A stretch of DNA of 64,000 nucleotides from Mytilus californianus. Its lineage: Eukaryota; Mollusca; Bivalvia; Mytilida; Mytilidae. A program made the position numbers and the translations under genes. Location of the stretch: the NCBI RefSeq assembly GCF_021869535.1, contig NW_026262734.1, positions 113,227,588-113,291,587 on the forward strand. Reading direction: 5' to 3'. Within the stretch, counting starts at the first letter, position 1, and every line of letters starts with the position of its first letter. Positions 11,601-22,423 of the stretch are shown piece by piece. The notes below the pieces were generated by a model that had not been told where the DNA came from, did not search any database, and saw nothing but the letters and a program-made list of their open reading frames with translations.

Positions 11601-12497
11601 AAAAAAAACAATCTCTGTAAAATAATATGAACTACATTTATGAATTTTAATTACAATATACCATGATACAATTTGTCTGCAGAATTATCATGACTATGGA
11701 CTGACTCGATTGCAGTGAAAAGAATAGGTCCATATCAACTTAATAATACACAATCTGTGTAAATGGGTGCTTGAGTACATTCTTCATCACATTGCTAATT
11801 TATTGAGACTTCATTTTACATAGAAACACAAGACACAGTATCCCTGTTTTTCTGGTTTGATCTTTGTGTGATAATTCTCTATCTCACGATTTCTTATGGA
11901 TCAGGAGAATGGATTTTCTCAAATTTATAAGTTGTGCGAGAACACAATAATGTCATAAGTCAATGTCAATGACATTGCCTAGGGAAAAGCAATAAACAGA
12001 TTATCAACATTCTTTCAACTCCAGGAAGTTTCTTGGCTACATCAATGAGATGGTTGCCAAAAAACTCCCTCTAGATTTCAAAACCATAGATAATCTATAA
12101 GTGTGTAATGAAGGTGTGTACTCATGTACATGTATCATGTGCATAAACAAACATTTTTCCAAAACAACACAAAAATGAAACATTTCTAGACCAGCTGCTC
12201 TAGACTCATCATCTTTTTCTTACCTAAAGTGCCAAGGAAACTTGTAATCACAACAGCTCTTATTATAGCATTTAAATTTGGTCCAACAAGAATACGTCCA
12301 GGATTTCTCCACCATTCTGATCCTCTCACATCTCTAGGTAACAAGAGATAGATAACAACCAGCAAACTTATCATACAGAATGTCATAGCAACAATCGTGA
12401 CAACTCTCTCCACCAATACTCTCGCCTCATGATGATGATCATGTTTAGTGATGTTATTGTAAACAGCACAGGTATGGAAGAAAGCTGGTGATGCCAT
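5519..12497 (-). CDS. GPR143: GPR143 (OA1)-like seven-transmembrane receptor, five exons, 3' incomplete
   Basis: Five minus-strand exons (12224-12497, 8757-8851, 8155-8243, 6405-6497, 5519-5631) have GT-AG borders and join in frame to 221 codons. The protein starts MASPAFFHTC and has an NIT glycosylation site at residue 15. TM1 is about residues 32-53; TM2-TM3 run through LGTLGILVRSAV and the exon 2-3 stretch containing SSYFWIILYAIEALMV; TM4 is VKYILGWIMPGIVCGSGLLL; TM5 is LLPILLVLICNPFLF. The order and words match the pigment-cell receptor GPR143, known in vertebrates as a melanosomal/endolysosomal, L-DOPA-responsive GPCR. Function in a bivalve is inferred. TM6, TM7 and the tail were not found between 1 and 5518, so the exons either lie beyond the window (making the first gene nested) or are lost. 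The introns are loaded with minisatellites. Confidence 0.85.
5730..5910 (+). repeat. Dispersed bivalve repeat in GPR143 intron 4
   Basis: It contains 'tgtactaagtttcaagttga', 'aaaactaccttgaccaaaaa' and a GGACGGAC-rich end, the same module as at 3100-3410. The rest of intron 4 (5911-6404) shows nothing recognisable. Confidence 0.6.
6405..6497 (-). CDS. GPR143: GPR143-like exon 4 (TM4)
   Basis: Acceptor ctttgttatag and donor gtaagtatt. 93 nt; the one-base/two-base borders fit exons 3 and 5. It encodes TM4 (KYILGWIMPGIVCGSGLLLL) and the loop YHNGIK. Confidence 0.85.
6649..7366. repeat. 26-bp minisatellite in GPR143 intron 3, about 27 units
   Basis: The unit is 'tacattagactcatcaatgg' plus 'tgctca' or 'tgctcc', with a few indels (for example two shortened units near 7045 and 7190). 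It begins inside 'gcgtcagatctgtgtttcat', which is the start of the dispersed repeat seen at 33175 and 39240. The array therefore appears to have grown from a piece of that element. Confidence 0.93.
7597..8138. repeat. 28-bp minisatellite in GPR143 intron 3, about 19 units
   Basis: The unit is approximately 'atgaaactgtcatgtatgtg' followed by 'gctatctg', with substitutions and small indels. It ends about 16 bases from the exon 3 splice donor. Confidence 0.9.
8155..8243 (-). CDS. GPR143: GPR143-like exon 3
   Basis: Acceptor attatcactgcag and donor gtaagtatc. 89 nt, phase 0 in and two bases out. It encodes VFIEYFYESSYFWIILYAIE, equivalent to the aromatic TM3 region of GPR143. The 28-bp minisatellite ends about 16 bases beyond its donor. 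Confidence 0.88.
8757..8851 (-). CDS. GPR143: GPR143-like exon 2
   Basis: Acceptor caatctgtttcag and donor gtaagtatt. 95 nt, entering after one base and leaving in phase 0. It encodes ILVRSAV, then a loop (QMDENFPGPSEVVNGG) and the start of TM3 (HIFCIVIN). Confidence 0.85.
9204..10441. repeat. 34-bp minisatellite in GPR143 intron 1, about 36 units
   Basis: The unit 'agaccaaatcctcaataaag' plus 'tacaagttttctat' is very regular. Variants tacaag/ttcaag/aacaag and gttttc/gatttc recur in blocks, which suggests multi-unit duplication. Confidence 0.95.
10452..10990 (+). mobile_element. Near full-length ~0.5 kb mussel dispersed repeat
   Basis: It starts 'acaagaagatgtggtatgac', passes 'caatgagcaaaacccatacc' and 'cttgacttgggacaggcaca', and ends in 'tgggacaggcac...gtatttatacatcccaac...cagatcgtac'. 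Shorter or inverted copies lie near 36050, 48700, 49980, 53460, 54940, 62130 and 28550. No ORF, so it is non-autonomous; the class is not clear to me. Confidence 0.8.
11272..11525. repeat. 49-bp tandem repeat, five copies
   Basis: The unit includes 'gaagactatattttgccctc' and 'tagatgtcttggctattttt'. It lies in GPR143 intron 1. The rest of intron 1 (11526-12223) has no recognisable feature. Confidence 0.88.
12224..12497 (-). CDS. GPR143: GPR143-like exon 1 (start codon, TM1, TM2)
   Basis: The ATG is at 12495-12497 in a strong context (G at -3, G at +4). The exon encodes 91 codons plus one base and ends at a consensus donor (gtaag). It contains a His-rich luminal stretch HDHHHE, TM1 and most of TM2. 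Confidence 0.85.
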
Positions 12498-12511
12498 GGC
12501 TACTGTTGATA

Positions 12512-12532
12512 TTAGAGATTATCTTCCTCCAT
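12512..12532 (-). promoter_or_regulatory. Six-codon upstream ORF in the GPR143-like 5' leader
   Basis: On the minus strand ATG GAG GAA GAT AAT CTC TAA ends 14 bases before the main ATG. A polypyrimidine-AG acceptor (ttttatttaacag, AG at 12539-12540) lies just upstream, so a 5'-UTR intron may put this uORF at the start of exon 1. It could dampen translation; this is inference. Confidence 0.35.
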
Positions 12533-12542
12533 TGTGTTCTGT

Positions 12543-12780
12543 TAAATAAAAACATAAAGGGAATATTCATTAGTGTTATACAAATGAGAAATGTACTTTC
12601 TACATTATCTAGCTTGATGTTACCAAGGGGGATCTCTTCCTATACGAAGTTAATTCAGATATATATACAGATACATATTTGGCGAAATTAATCATTTCTG
12701 GATAATAAATAATTCTTTGTATTATTAAATGATATGAGTAAATCAGCCCTATTACGGATAAATCAGCATGTGCAATACTA
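12543..12780. other. Upstream flank of the GPR143-like gene
   Basis: This is the expected 5' leader/promoter side of the minus-strand gene. No TATA box, CpG cluster or initiator could be assigned. Confidence 0.3.
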
Positions 12781-13544
12781 GTGACGTTGTCCTGTCGATA
12801 TAAATCCGGAGTTAATATTGGTTTTCGGACAGGGCCAATACGGAATAAACTGCTTCGCTGAGCGCAGCTGGATACGCCCGCAGAGGTCCAACCCTGAACA
12901 GTTGGGGCAAAAATGGACACAATATTCAAGCTTGATACAGGTCTGAATTTGGATTGTAATTCAATATTTGATCTATTATAGGTTTCTGAATAAATGTAGT
13001 CAAAGAACTAGAAATTGGTTATATGAAAGATTTCTTGCTGTTGTTGTGCAATATACACTGTGCTGTTGTGTAACACTTAGTAAATCTGTTGTCAGACTAT
13101 AAACAAATAAAATCTTATTACTATAAACAAATAAAATCTTATAACTGGGAAACATAAAATCGAAAATTTATAAAAATCAAAAGGGATCTTACAAAAATAG
13201 TTATAAACAATTTACCAAAGTTTCATAAAAAATGCTAAAAGCATTTTTGAGTTATTGTCCGAAAACTGGAAAATCCCCCTTTTTGTAATGAATAAAACCC
13301 AATAAATCTGAAACGTATAGTCTGAAATTTATAATAAAATGCTCCGCAGGGCGCAGCTTGATACGACCGCAGAGGTCGAACCCTGAACAGTTGGGGGAAG
13401 TATGGACACAACATTCAAGCTTGATACAGCTTTGCATTTGGATTGTGATTAAATATTTGACACAGCATAGGTTTCTAACACAGAATGAATGTGGTCTAAG
13501 AACTTAAAAATTTTAAATTGGACATTCACCTATTATGGTCCAAT

Positions 13545-14245
13545 ATCCAAAATCTAAATACATGGTTAGATTCAGCATATCAAAGAACCCCATATATTCA
13601 ATTTTTTTTAAATCAAACAAAGTTTAATTTTGGACCCTGATTTGGACCAACTTGAAAACTGGGCCCATAATCAAAAATCTAAATACATGTTTAGATTCAG
13701 CATATCAAAGAACCCTGAGAATTCAATTTTTGTTAAAATCAAACTAAGTTTAATTTTGGACCCTTTGGACCTTAATGTAGACCAATTTGAAAACGGAACC
13801 AAAAATTAAGAATCAAAATACACAGTTAGATTCGGCATATCAAAGAACCCCAATAATTCAATTTTTGATGAAATAAAACAAAGTTTAATTTTGGACCCTT
13901 TTGACCTCAATGTGGACAAAGTTGATAACGGGGCCCAAAAATCAAAAATCTAAATACATGGTTAGATTCAGCATATCAAAGAACCCCATATATTCAATTT
14001 TTGTTGAAATCAAACAAAGTTTAATTTTGGACCCTGATTTGGACCAACTTGAAAACTGGGCCCATAATCAAAAATCTAAATACATGTTTAGATTCAGCAT
14101 ATCAAAGAACCCTGAGAATTCAATTTTTGTTAAAATCAAACTAAGTTTAATTTTGGACCCTTTGGACCTTAATGTAGACCAATTTGAAAACGGAACCAAA
14201 AACCAAAAACTAAATACACGGTTAGATTCAGCATATTAAAGAACC
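13545..14245. repeat. Tandem array of 126-137 bp units in A-B-C-A-B order
   Basis: Units carry 'gtttaattttggaccct' starting near 13622, 13748, 13881, 14018 and 14142. The first and fourth units match best, as do the second and fifth, giving a higher-order period of about 396 bp. The ORF crossing it is an artefact. Confidence 0.85.
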
Positions 14246-14314
14246 CCATGAAATCAAGAATAAAACCCCATTGAAATTGGTCAAGAAATAAGTAATTTAT
14301 AGGAAGTATCTTCT

Positions 14315-14540
14315 TTTGCACAATCCTGTGCTATTAAATATTTCTTGGTATTGCACAATACTGTACAATTGACAATTTCTTGCTATTGCGCAATATTGTG
14401 CTATTGGATATTTCTTGCTATTGCGCAATACTGTGCAATTGAAGATTTCTTGCTATTGCGCAATACTGTGCAATTGAAGATTTCTTGCTATTGTGCAATA
14501 CTGTGCAATTGAAAATTTCTTGCTATTGCACAATACTTAT
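14315..14540. repeat. 35-bp tandem repeat, about 6.5 units
   Basis: The unit contains 'tttcttgctattgcgcaata' followed by 'ctgtgcaattgaaga'. It sits between two other arrays inside the composite element. Confidence 0.88.
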
Positions 14541-14714
14541 TATATAATAATTTACACATCCTGTTTGGTGTGTATCTCCTACCATATCATTATTATTTGA
14601 TTTTAAATATAAATCAGAAATAACCAACTTAAAATGGAAAATTTTAAAAGAAACAAAAAAGGAAAAAAAGAAAAAAAAGGAAAAAAAAATAAATCCCCCC
14701 CCCAAATTTTTTGA

Positions 14715-15615
14715 ACCCCCTTATGATTCATCACCCCCAAACTCAATCCCAGCCTTCCCTTTGTGGTATGGTACCTTGCAGTACATTTTCAGAGAGATCC
14801 ATACACTTGAACACAAGTTATTGTCTGGAAACTAGAAAAATGTGTTTTTTGGCCCCTTTTTGGCCCCAAATTCCTAAACGTTTAGAGTAATTACCCCCAA
14901 ACTCAAACCCAGCTTTCCCTTTGTGATATGGAACCTTGTAGTACAATTTCAGAAAGATCCATACACTATCACACAAGTTATTGTCCTGAAACTAGAAAAA
15001 TGCTTGTTTTTGGCCCCTTTTTGGCCCCTAATTCCTAAAATATTGAGGCAATTACCCCCATCATCAATCCCAGCCTTTCCTTTGTGGTATGGTACCTTGC
15101 AGTACAATTTCAGAGAGATCCATACACTTGAACACAAGTTTTTGTCTGGAAACTAGAAAAATGTGTTTTTTGGCCCCTTTTTGGCCCCCAATTCCTAAAC
15201 GTTTCGGCAATTACCCCCAAACTCAATTCCAGCTTTCCCTTTGTGATATGGAACCTTGTAGTACAATTTCAGAAAGATCCATACACTTACACACAAGTTA
15301 TTGTCATGAAACTAGAAAAATGCTTGTTTTTTGCCCCTTTTTTGGCCCCTAATTCCTAAAATTTTGAGGCAATTACACCAAAAATCAATCCCAGCATTCC
15401 TTTAGTGATATGGAACCTTGTGGTACAATGTCAGAGAGATCCATACACTAACACACAAGTTATGTCTGGAAGTTACAAAAATGCTTATTTTTGGCCCCTA
15501 ATTCCTTTACTGTTGGTACCATAACCCCCAAAATCAATCCCAACCTTCCTTTTGTGGTATTGAACCTTGTGGTAAAATTTCATAAAGATCCATTCACTTA
15601 AACTAAAGTTAGAGT
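14715..15615. repeat. ~155-bp tandem repeat, about six units
   Basis: Units contain 'agagatccatacacttgaac' and 'tttttggcccctaattccta'. Alternating variants (Ttgaacac versus tTacacac; gtgtttt versus gcttgtt) suggest a two-unit higher-order repeat of about 310 bp. Confidence 0.85.
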
Positions 15616-16394
15616 GCGAAAACCAATGTGTCTTCGGACGACGCAGGACGACGCCGGACGACGACGACGACGCCAACGTCATACCAATATACGACCACAA
15701 AAATTTTTTTGCGGTCGTATAAAAATCAAAAGGGAGCTTATGTCGATAAAAATAAACAATTCACCAAAGTTTCTTGCAAATTGGTGAAATTGTTTTTGAG
15801 TTATTGTCTGAAAACTGGAAAATCCCCCCTTTTTTAATGAATAAAACCCCAAAACTCGAAAACAGTAAATCCTAAATTTATAAAAAATGAGAGGGAGCTC
15901 ACGTCAATAGATATGAACAATTCACAAAAGTTTCATGCATATTGATTAAAGTGTTTTTGAGTTATTGTCCGAAAACTGGAAAATCCCCCTTTTTTTAATG
16001 AATAAAACCCCAAAACTCGGAAATGGTAAATCTGAAATTTATTAAAAACGAAAGGGAGCTCACGTCAATAGATATAAACAATTCACTAAAATTTCATGCA
16101 TATTGGTTAAAGTGTTTTTGAATTAATGTCCGACATGTTGACGACGGACGGACGGTCAGCGGTATACCATAATACGTCCCGTAAACGGGCGTATAAAAAG
16201 CCGTATTGGCCCCCGTATATTTGTCTTAGTTTCTTATTCTTTTAATATTTTTCTTGGTAATTATGTTGAGTAATCAAAGCACTGTAAGCGCTGTAGGCAG
16301 TTAACCAAAAACCAAGGCAAATGTAATTATGAAAACTGTGGCAGTGTTGCTTCATTTTTTTTAAAAAGATTTGAAAGAACAAACATTAAACATT

Positions 16395-16560
16395 CGTATA
16401 TTGTACTTTTTGGAATTAAGGGTCCTCAATGCTCTTCAACTTTGTACTTGTTTGGCTTTATAACTATTTTGATCTGAGCGTCACTGATGAGTCTTATGTA
16501 GACAAAACGCGTGTCTGGCGTATTAAATTATAATTCTGGTACCTTTGATAACTAATTGTA
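16395..16560 (-). repeat. Dispersed mussel repeat (GACGCGCGTTT family), reverse copy
   Basis: It contains 'gtcactgatgagtcttatgt' and 'agacaaaacgcgtgtctggc', the reverse complement of the element at 33110-33410. The flanks 16561-17084 show nothing else. Confidence 0.75.
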
Positions 16561-17084
16561 CATTTATGTTTATTTAATGAATTGATTATTAAGGTAAATT
16601 AATTAATATTTCATCAAGGTTTTCAAAAGCAACTCATATATCAATGTAAATGACCCCCATCTTCACCCCAAGTCCATCATGTCACTCCATACCAAGTTTG
16701 GAATAAAATGACAGGTGATTATAAAACAGTTTGTCAATCATTCTTGGGCTTTACACTGCTTGAAAGATTTATATGTTTTCCTTAAAATGAGCTATACATG
16801 AAAATTATTATAGGCCCAGAAATAAAATAATTAAAGTAAATTCAATTAACCTAGACTAATTTTTTGCATCAATAAAATTTTATAATAAACAAGAAATAAT
16901 TGTAACAGGATGCCGTTACGAAGTCTCCCAAACAAAGCTCACATAATTCGTCATTCCCATGGTCGCCTGACATTGGGCAAAGTCCAGTACATATTGGTTT
17001 GGTCTAGTAACGTGATATGCATATGTGACCCTGTATGTCATTCAAATCTTTTTTGAAATGACGAACAAGAAAAAATAAAGTTGA

Positions 17085-18885
17085 GGAGTGGGTATCTCGA
17101 CCATTTACAAGTTCTCTAACAGGGGGGAGTGGAGTGACCCAAGGGACTCCCCATATATTTCATTCGATTTGTTGTATTATCCCATTCATGAATATATATG
17201 GTTTAGGGGTGGGGATCTCGACGGTTTACAAGTTCTCAAACAGGAAGGGGTATGGTGACCCTAGGGACTCCCCATATATTTCATTTGATTTGTTATATTG
17301 TCCCATACATGAATATATATTTTTTAGGGGTGGGGATCTCGACCATTCCCAAGTTCTCAAACAGGAGGGGTGGGGTGACCCAAGGGACTCCCCATATATT
17401 TCATTTGATTTGTTATATTGTCCCATACATGAATATATATGTTTTAGGGGTGGGGATCTCGACCGTTTACAAGTTCTCAAACAGGGGGGGTTGACCCCAG
17501 GTACTCCCCTTTATTTCATTTGATTTGTTTTATTGTCCCATACATGAATATATATGGTTTAGGGGTGGGGATCGCGACCGTTTACAAGTTCTCTAACAGG
17601 AGGGAGTGGGGTGACACTAAGGACTCCCCATATATTTCATTCAATTTGTTATATTGTCCCTTTCATGAATATATATGGTTAAGGGGTGGGGATCTCGACG
17701 GTTTACAAGTTTTCAAACAGGAAGGGGTATGGTGACCCTAGGGACTCCCCATATATTTCATTTGATTTGTTATATTGTCCCATACATGAATATATATGGT
17801 TTAGGAGTGGGGATCTCTACCATTTCCAAGTTCTCAAACAGGAGGGGGTGGGGTGACCCCAGGGACAACCCATATATTTCATTTGATTTGTTATATTGTC
17901 CCATACATGAATATGTATGGTTTAGGGGTGGGGATCTCGACCGTTTACAAGTTCTCAAACAGGAAGGGGTATGGTGACCCTAGGGACTCCCACTATATTT
18001 TATTTGATTTGTTTTATCGTCCCATACATGAATATATATGGTTTAGGGGTGGGGATCTCGACCATTTCCAAGTTCTCAAACAGGAGGGGTGGGTGATCCA
18101 AGGGACTCCCCATGTATTTCATTTGATTTGTTATATTGTCCCATACATGAATATATATGGTTTAGGGTGGGGATCTCGACCATTTACAAGTTCTCAAACA
18201 GGAGGGGGTGTGGTGACCCCAGGGACTCCCCTATATTTCATTTGATTTGTTTTATTGTCTCATACATGAATATATATGGTTTAGGGGTGGGGATCTCATC
18301 CATTTCCAAGTTCTCTAATAGGACGGAATGGGGTGACCCCAGGGACTCCCCATATATTTCATTCGATTTGTTATATTGTCCCATACATGAATATATATGG
18401 TTTAGGGGTGGGGATGGCGACCGTTTACAAGTTCTCAAACAGGAGGGAGTAGGGTGACCCAAGGGACTCCCCATGTATTTTATTTGATTTGTTATATTGT
18501 CCTTTACATGAATATATTTGGTTTAGGGGTGGGGATTTCGACCGTTTACAAGTTCTCAAACAGGAAGGGGTATGATGACCCCAGGGACTCCCCTATATTT
18601 CATTTAATTTGTTTTATTGTCTTATACATGAATACATATGGTTTAGGGGTGGAGATCTCGACCATTTCCAAGTTCTTAAAAAAGGAGGGGGTGGGGTGAC
18701 CCCAAGGAATCCCCATGTATTTCATTTTATTTGTTATATTGTCCCATACAAGTATAAATGTGGTTTAGGGGTGGGGATCACGACCGTTTACAAGATAAAA
18801 GCACATTTTCAAATTGAAGGGTGTTGGGACGACCCCCAGGGACTCATCCTATATTTTATTTGATTTGTTTTATTGTCCTGTTCTT
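17085..18885. repeat. ~120-bp satellite-like array, about 15 units
   Basis: Units of about 117-122 bp contain 'gactccccatatatttcatt', 'cccatacatgaatatatatg' and 'ggggtggggatctcgaccgt'. Unit edges recur near 17141, 17261, 17381, 17740, 17860, 17980, 18341 and 18461. Because the unit is close to a multiple of three, overlapping repetitive ORFs appear on both strands; none has coding character beyond the repeat. Confidence 0.95.
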
Positions 18886-20370
18886 ATTACTGAAGACTGC
18901 GTGTATCTATCACTTACTGTTTTGGAAAAATAGTCATTTGAAAATTTAAAAAAATAAAATCCTATGGGGTTCTTCATTAAACCCATCCCTTCTTTAGGCC
19001 CCTCAAAACACCCCTAAATAGACCCCAATGCACAAACAAAAGCTTATGGCTCCGCTATACAAGTTAGTCTAACATTTTATGAAACCCTAAGAAAATCTGA
19101 CAAGCCGTCCGAGTTGTCTTTTTAGACGGTTCGAGTGGATTCGGTCCGACTTGTCTCGGGGATGAGTTGTCCACATTGCTTAAAACATCCCATCAACGTC
19201 GATTTCCGGATCTGTTCCATGACCTCGTTTCATTCATAAAAAAACAACCTTATTTGGCATGATAAGTTAAAATTACTGCCAACTAAGATATATCACTTTA
19301 TTTCCTCTATCAAAGAGATTTGTTGTACATGAACAATATTCCTGCGCATTTTGCCATTTGGGAAATATAAACAATTTGTAATTACGGATTTTCGGCGATG
19401 AAATATTTCATACAATTGTTCTTTGACATCCTAGCCAAAAGCACAGGGGATAATAAACTACGTACGGATTTGTATTGAGCACTATTTCCTATGTGCAACT
19501 TCAAACATTATGGGTCGTTCGACGATCATTTAAGGTTATTCTGGTCATATTTTTTGTATTCCAGAATTAAAAGTATGAAAAAAATGTCCAATTAGTTATA
19601 AATAACATATTAGCCTTCTGGATTATAACAATGGCACTTTTTTCAGCATTCGTTGGGAAGAACACAAATCTAGGGTGCTAGCATAAGGCAGCTTAACTGC
19701 CTAAAAATGGAAAATAAAATCAAAGATAAGTTATTGACTAGCATTTGAAAACAAAACAGAAAATCCTTTAAATAATAATTTTTTAAGAAATAAAAAAGTT
19801 ATTGTACATGATGTTCATTGTATTCAATTGTTCATTTTAATTATGAAATGAATTATTATTAATTTTAACTTATAATCACAATAATTATCAAATGACATGT
19901 TTAAAGGAACCATGAAGCCAGTAATTTAACAAGTCTGTTTACTTAACAAAATAAAATGTTCTTATCTCTCAGAATAAAGTGAATCTTATGAAAAGAATTT
20001 GTCTCCAGAAAATATAAAGTACACTTCTATAGATTGTGACATTTTTATGATCTATGAATTAAATCATTTTTTGTTCTGTGTATTATATTCTCGAAACTGC
20101 TGGACTGGCATAATACATATTCTTGGTATACATTTGCCAAGAATATTTCACTCAACCCAGGCCTTTTAGATAAAGTTAATAATAAAGTAGGGACTTGAAT
20201 GAATTAGTATCTTTAAAGCCCTTGATTAAAAATGAATTTACAGAAAAAATATAAATATATTTTTGAAAATAGAATAAAAACTTATGATGAAAACTTAACT
20301 GTCAACTCAAATGCTTAAATGTGGTAAAGAATTAGTGGTCATAATTAAGAAATAGAAACAATGGATAATA
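18886..20370. other. Non-coding spacer
   Basis: AT-rich sequence. I see no exon, RNA or repeat family that I can name. Confidence 0.4.
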
Positions 20371-20455
20371 TAAAATTCCTAGAGAGGATAGAATATGTAA
20401 ACTGTGCCATTAGTTGGACGATGAAGAACACTTCCTCCTAGATTGTAAAATTAAC
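20371..20455 (+). pseudogene. Remnant of a non-LTR retrotransposon C-terminus
   Basis: One frame reads REDRICKLCH, a stop, then LDDEEHFLLDCKINKTTKK. The R-x-C-x-x-C ... DEEHFLLDC pattern is typical of the Cys/His motif after the reverse transcriptase of Jockey/CR1-type LINEs. The downstream frame (to about 20600) is broken by stops. Only this short relic is recognisable. Confidence 0.5.
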
Positions 20456-21435
20456 AAAACAACTAAGAAATAATCTATTTGAAAATTGTTTACATTCTCA
20501 TAATAATGTCTCTTATCCATGTTACCCAAGAACAGAAAGTATAAGAAATGCTAACATGGCTAAACTTCTAAACAATGATATTATTATTATTGAGAAAACA
20601 TGGAACATGTTTAAAATATTGGCTCCTTTATAAAATAGTCATTAGAACTGAGGGCAGGAACCTAATAATTTTTTTCCATGTGTTTAGAATTGTTATTTCT
20701 TTGCATTATAATGTTTGTTTTGGGGTTTTTTGTCACAAAACTAATTATAATATTTTTATATGACAATAAAAATATCATCAAATTTTGGTGTAATGAATAT
20801 ATTTTGAATATATTTATTCAACAGAGAAATAATGAATTGCCTAAATTTTATTTAGAATAATGTCCTAAATATAATCTTTTAAAACATTCGTTAAACAATG
20901 TAAAATGCAGATCAGTCTCTCTAAGTATAAACAATTTTGATTTTAGAAAAATTAATTTGAGAAACCCTTTTTAAATAGAAAGAGGCAGGCATTGTCAAAG
21001 TTTGCATTATATAAGATAATATTCATTTATTCTTCACTTTTCAAAAAATACATGTAAAAAATAACTTAAATTGATAGAATTGTTTAAAAGTTATACATGT
21101 GTTATAACTTCAACACAAACAGTCATGAGACAATTTAAAAAAAAAATTATTTACCTATATGTTCAACTAGTTTTATTATTTCATTTTATTTTTGAATTTT
21201 CTTGTCATAATCACAGTAATTAAATTTGACAAATATTTTACCTGAGACACTTGACCTGTAAGTTGTATAAATTTAACACTTCAATGCAGTCTTGATTTCT
21301 ATTTATCCATGACTAGTTTTTGATTAATACCTTGTGTATTAATTAAGCAACACAGGGTATAATGATGGACATATAGGGCCATCATGGTGGACATAGTTTT
21401 TATGGCCACCATTAATAAGATAAAGTCACAGGTAG
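20456..21435. other. Non-coding AT-rich spacer
   Basis: Possible further decay of the LINE at its left end; nothing else can be assigned. Confidence 0.35.
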
Positions 21436-21439
21436 TACT

Positions 21440-21935
21440 GTAGTCTACAGGGAAAAAACTTAACGGTCGCCCAGTTGCCCATGGCAACCAGAAATTGACC
21501 TGGGCGATCTTTTTATTCAGTTGTGGTAGCCCAGGTGGCGAATTGAAAACAAAGTACTCGACAGACGGAAATCCGCTGTTTACTGTGGCTCCAAGTGCCG
21601 GCTACTTCACTGACAAAAATATAAATTCAAAAAGAAAAAAAAATCTTTTTAAAATGTATACAGGCAAGTGTCGACAGTCGTATTGTCGCAAAGTCGCGGT
21701 CGTGATAAACAAGGATGTAAAATCAGTGTTTACCATTGACTAAATATAGTTCACGTTAATTCAGGTCACTGATTGGTCGTCTATTTAAAGTCCGGAAAGT
21801 ATCCTATGTTTGCAAGGATAACAAGAGAGACGTTCCGATGGTCATTTACAATATGAAGCGATCAAATACCCTGTTCGGTTTTGGCTTCAAGAAAGCGAAG
21901 AAATTCAGAGAAGATGACAATAGCATGTTATGAAA
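21440..21935 (+). pseudogene. Promoter-like segment and 5' fragment of an LFGFG-type (hAT-related) gene
   Basis: At 21852 an ATG opens MKRSNTLFGFGFKKAKKFRE and stops after 26 codons. The start resembles the fragment at 4787-4789 and, from memory, N-termini of ZMYM/KIAA1586-like proteins. Upstream at about 21770 is 'ctgattggtcgtctatttaa', an inverted CCAAT box followed by a TATA-like TATTTAAAG, at a plausible distance. The stretch 21450-21560 has words ('cccaggtggcg', 'acttaacggtcgccc') shared, inverted, with the duplication at 22.4-23.6 kb. Probably a transposon relic. Confidence 0.35.
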
Positions 21936-22423
21936 TAATATCAGTCAAATAAAAGAACGTATAATATATAATGTTGTTAAGAATCTGGAAAACAATACCT
22001 TTTGTAGTTCCCTTTTCAAACCCCACGTAGTGTCCAGAGAATGAAGGTCAAAAACGAAAGTAGAATATTGTCGACCACAAATAAATAACATTAGTTCAAA
22101 ATGATTTTAGTTTCCTACTTACTGAACAGTTTACAAAAAAGAGAAAATCAGAGGAGATATCAATTTTATGACAATGCTTTTGAAATACGTGTACAAGTCT
22201 TTTGAGAAAAAAGGGGGGTCATTTTTTTACAAATGTACGTAGTTACGCAAAAATAAATCGATCAAGATATTTAATAAATTAAATTAAATTATTAAAGAAA
22301 TAAAATTAAATATTTCATCGATCATCTACATGTATTTAAGGACAGAGAATTCTTTAGTTGTCTTAAAAAGATATTAAAAAAAAACTGGTACACAGGGCAT
22401 GAAGATTCCCATTTTGTAAATGA

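Larger units (their letters stand above)
12781..16212. mobile_element. Nested composite repeat with internal tandem arrays
   Basis: The outer limits carry a 12-bp inverted pair: gggccaatacgg at 12833-12844 and ccgtattggccc at 16201-16212. Inside, units of a ~160-bp repeat ('gttattgtccgaaaactgga', 'aaagggagctcacgtcaata') occur at 13150-13330 and 15721-16135. A second element (about 13333-15720) interrupts them exactly between two parts of a unit. A leader with 'cgcagcttgatacgaccgca' occurs twice (12850 and 13345). The composite ends in hairpins (15689-15720 and 16172-16194). There is no coding capacity. It may be a non-autonomous DNA element or Helitron-like; I cannot decide. Confidence 0.65.

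Noticed and set aside
12609-12929. 106-codon minus-strand ORF upstream of the GPR143-like gene
   Set aside because: Its first part lies in the dispersed leader repeat (also at 13345), and the rest has no protein character.
13901-14239. ORF with repeated peptide words
   Set aside because: It lies wholly inside a 126-137 bp tandem array.
17134-18863. About ten overlapping ORFs
   Set aside because: They are products of the ~120-bp satellite, present on both strands.
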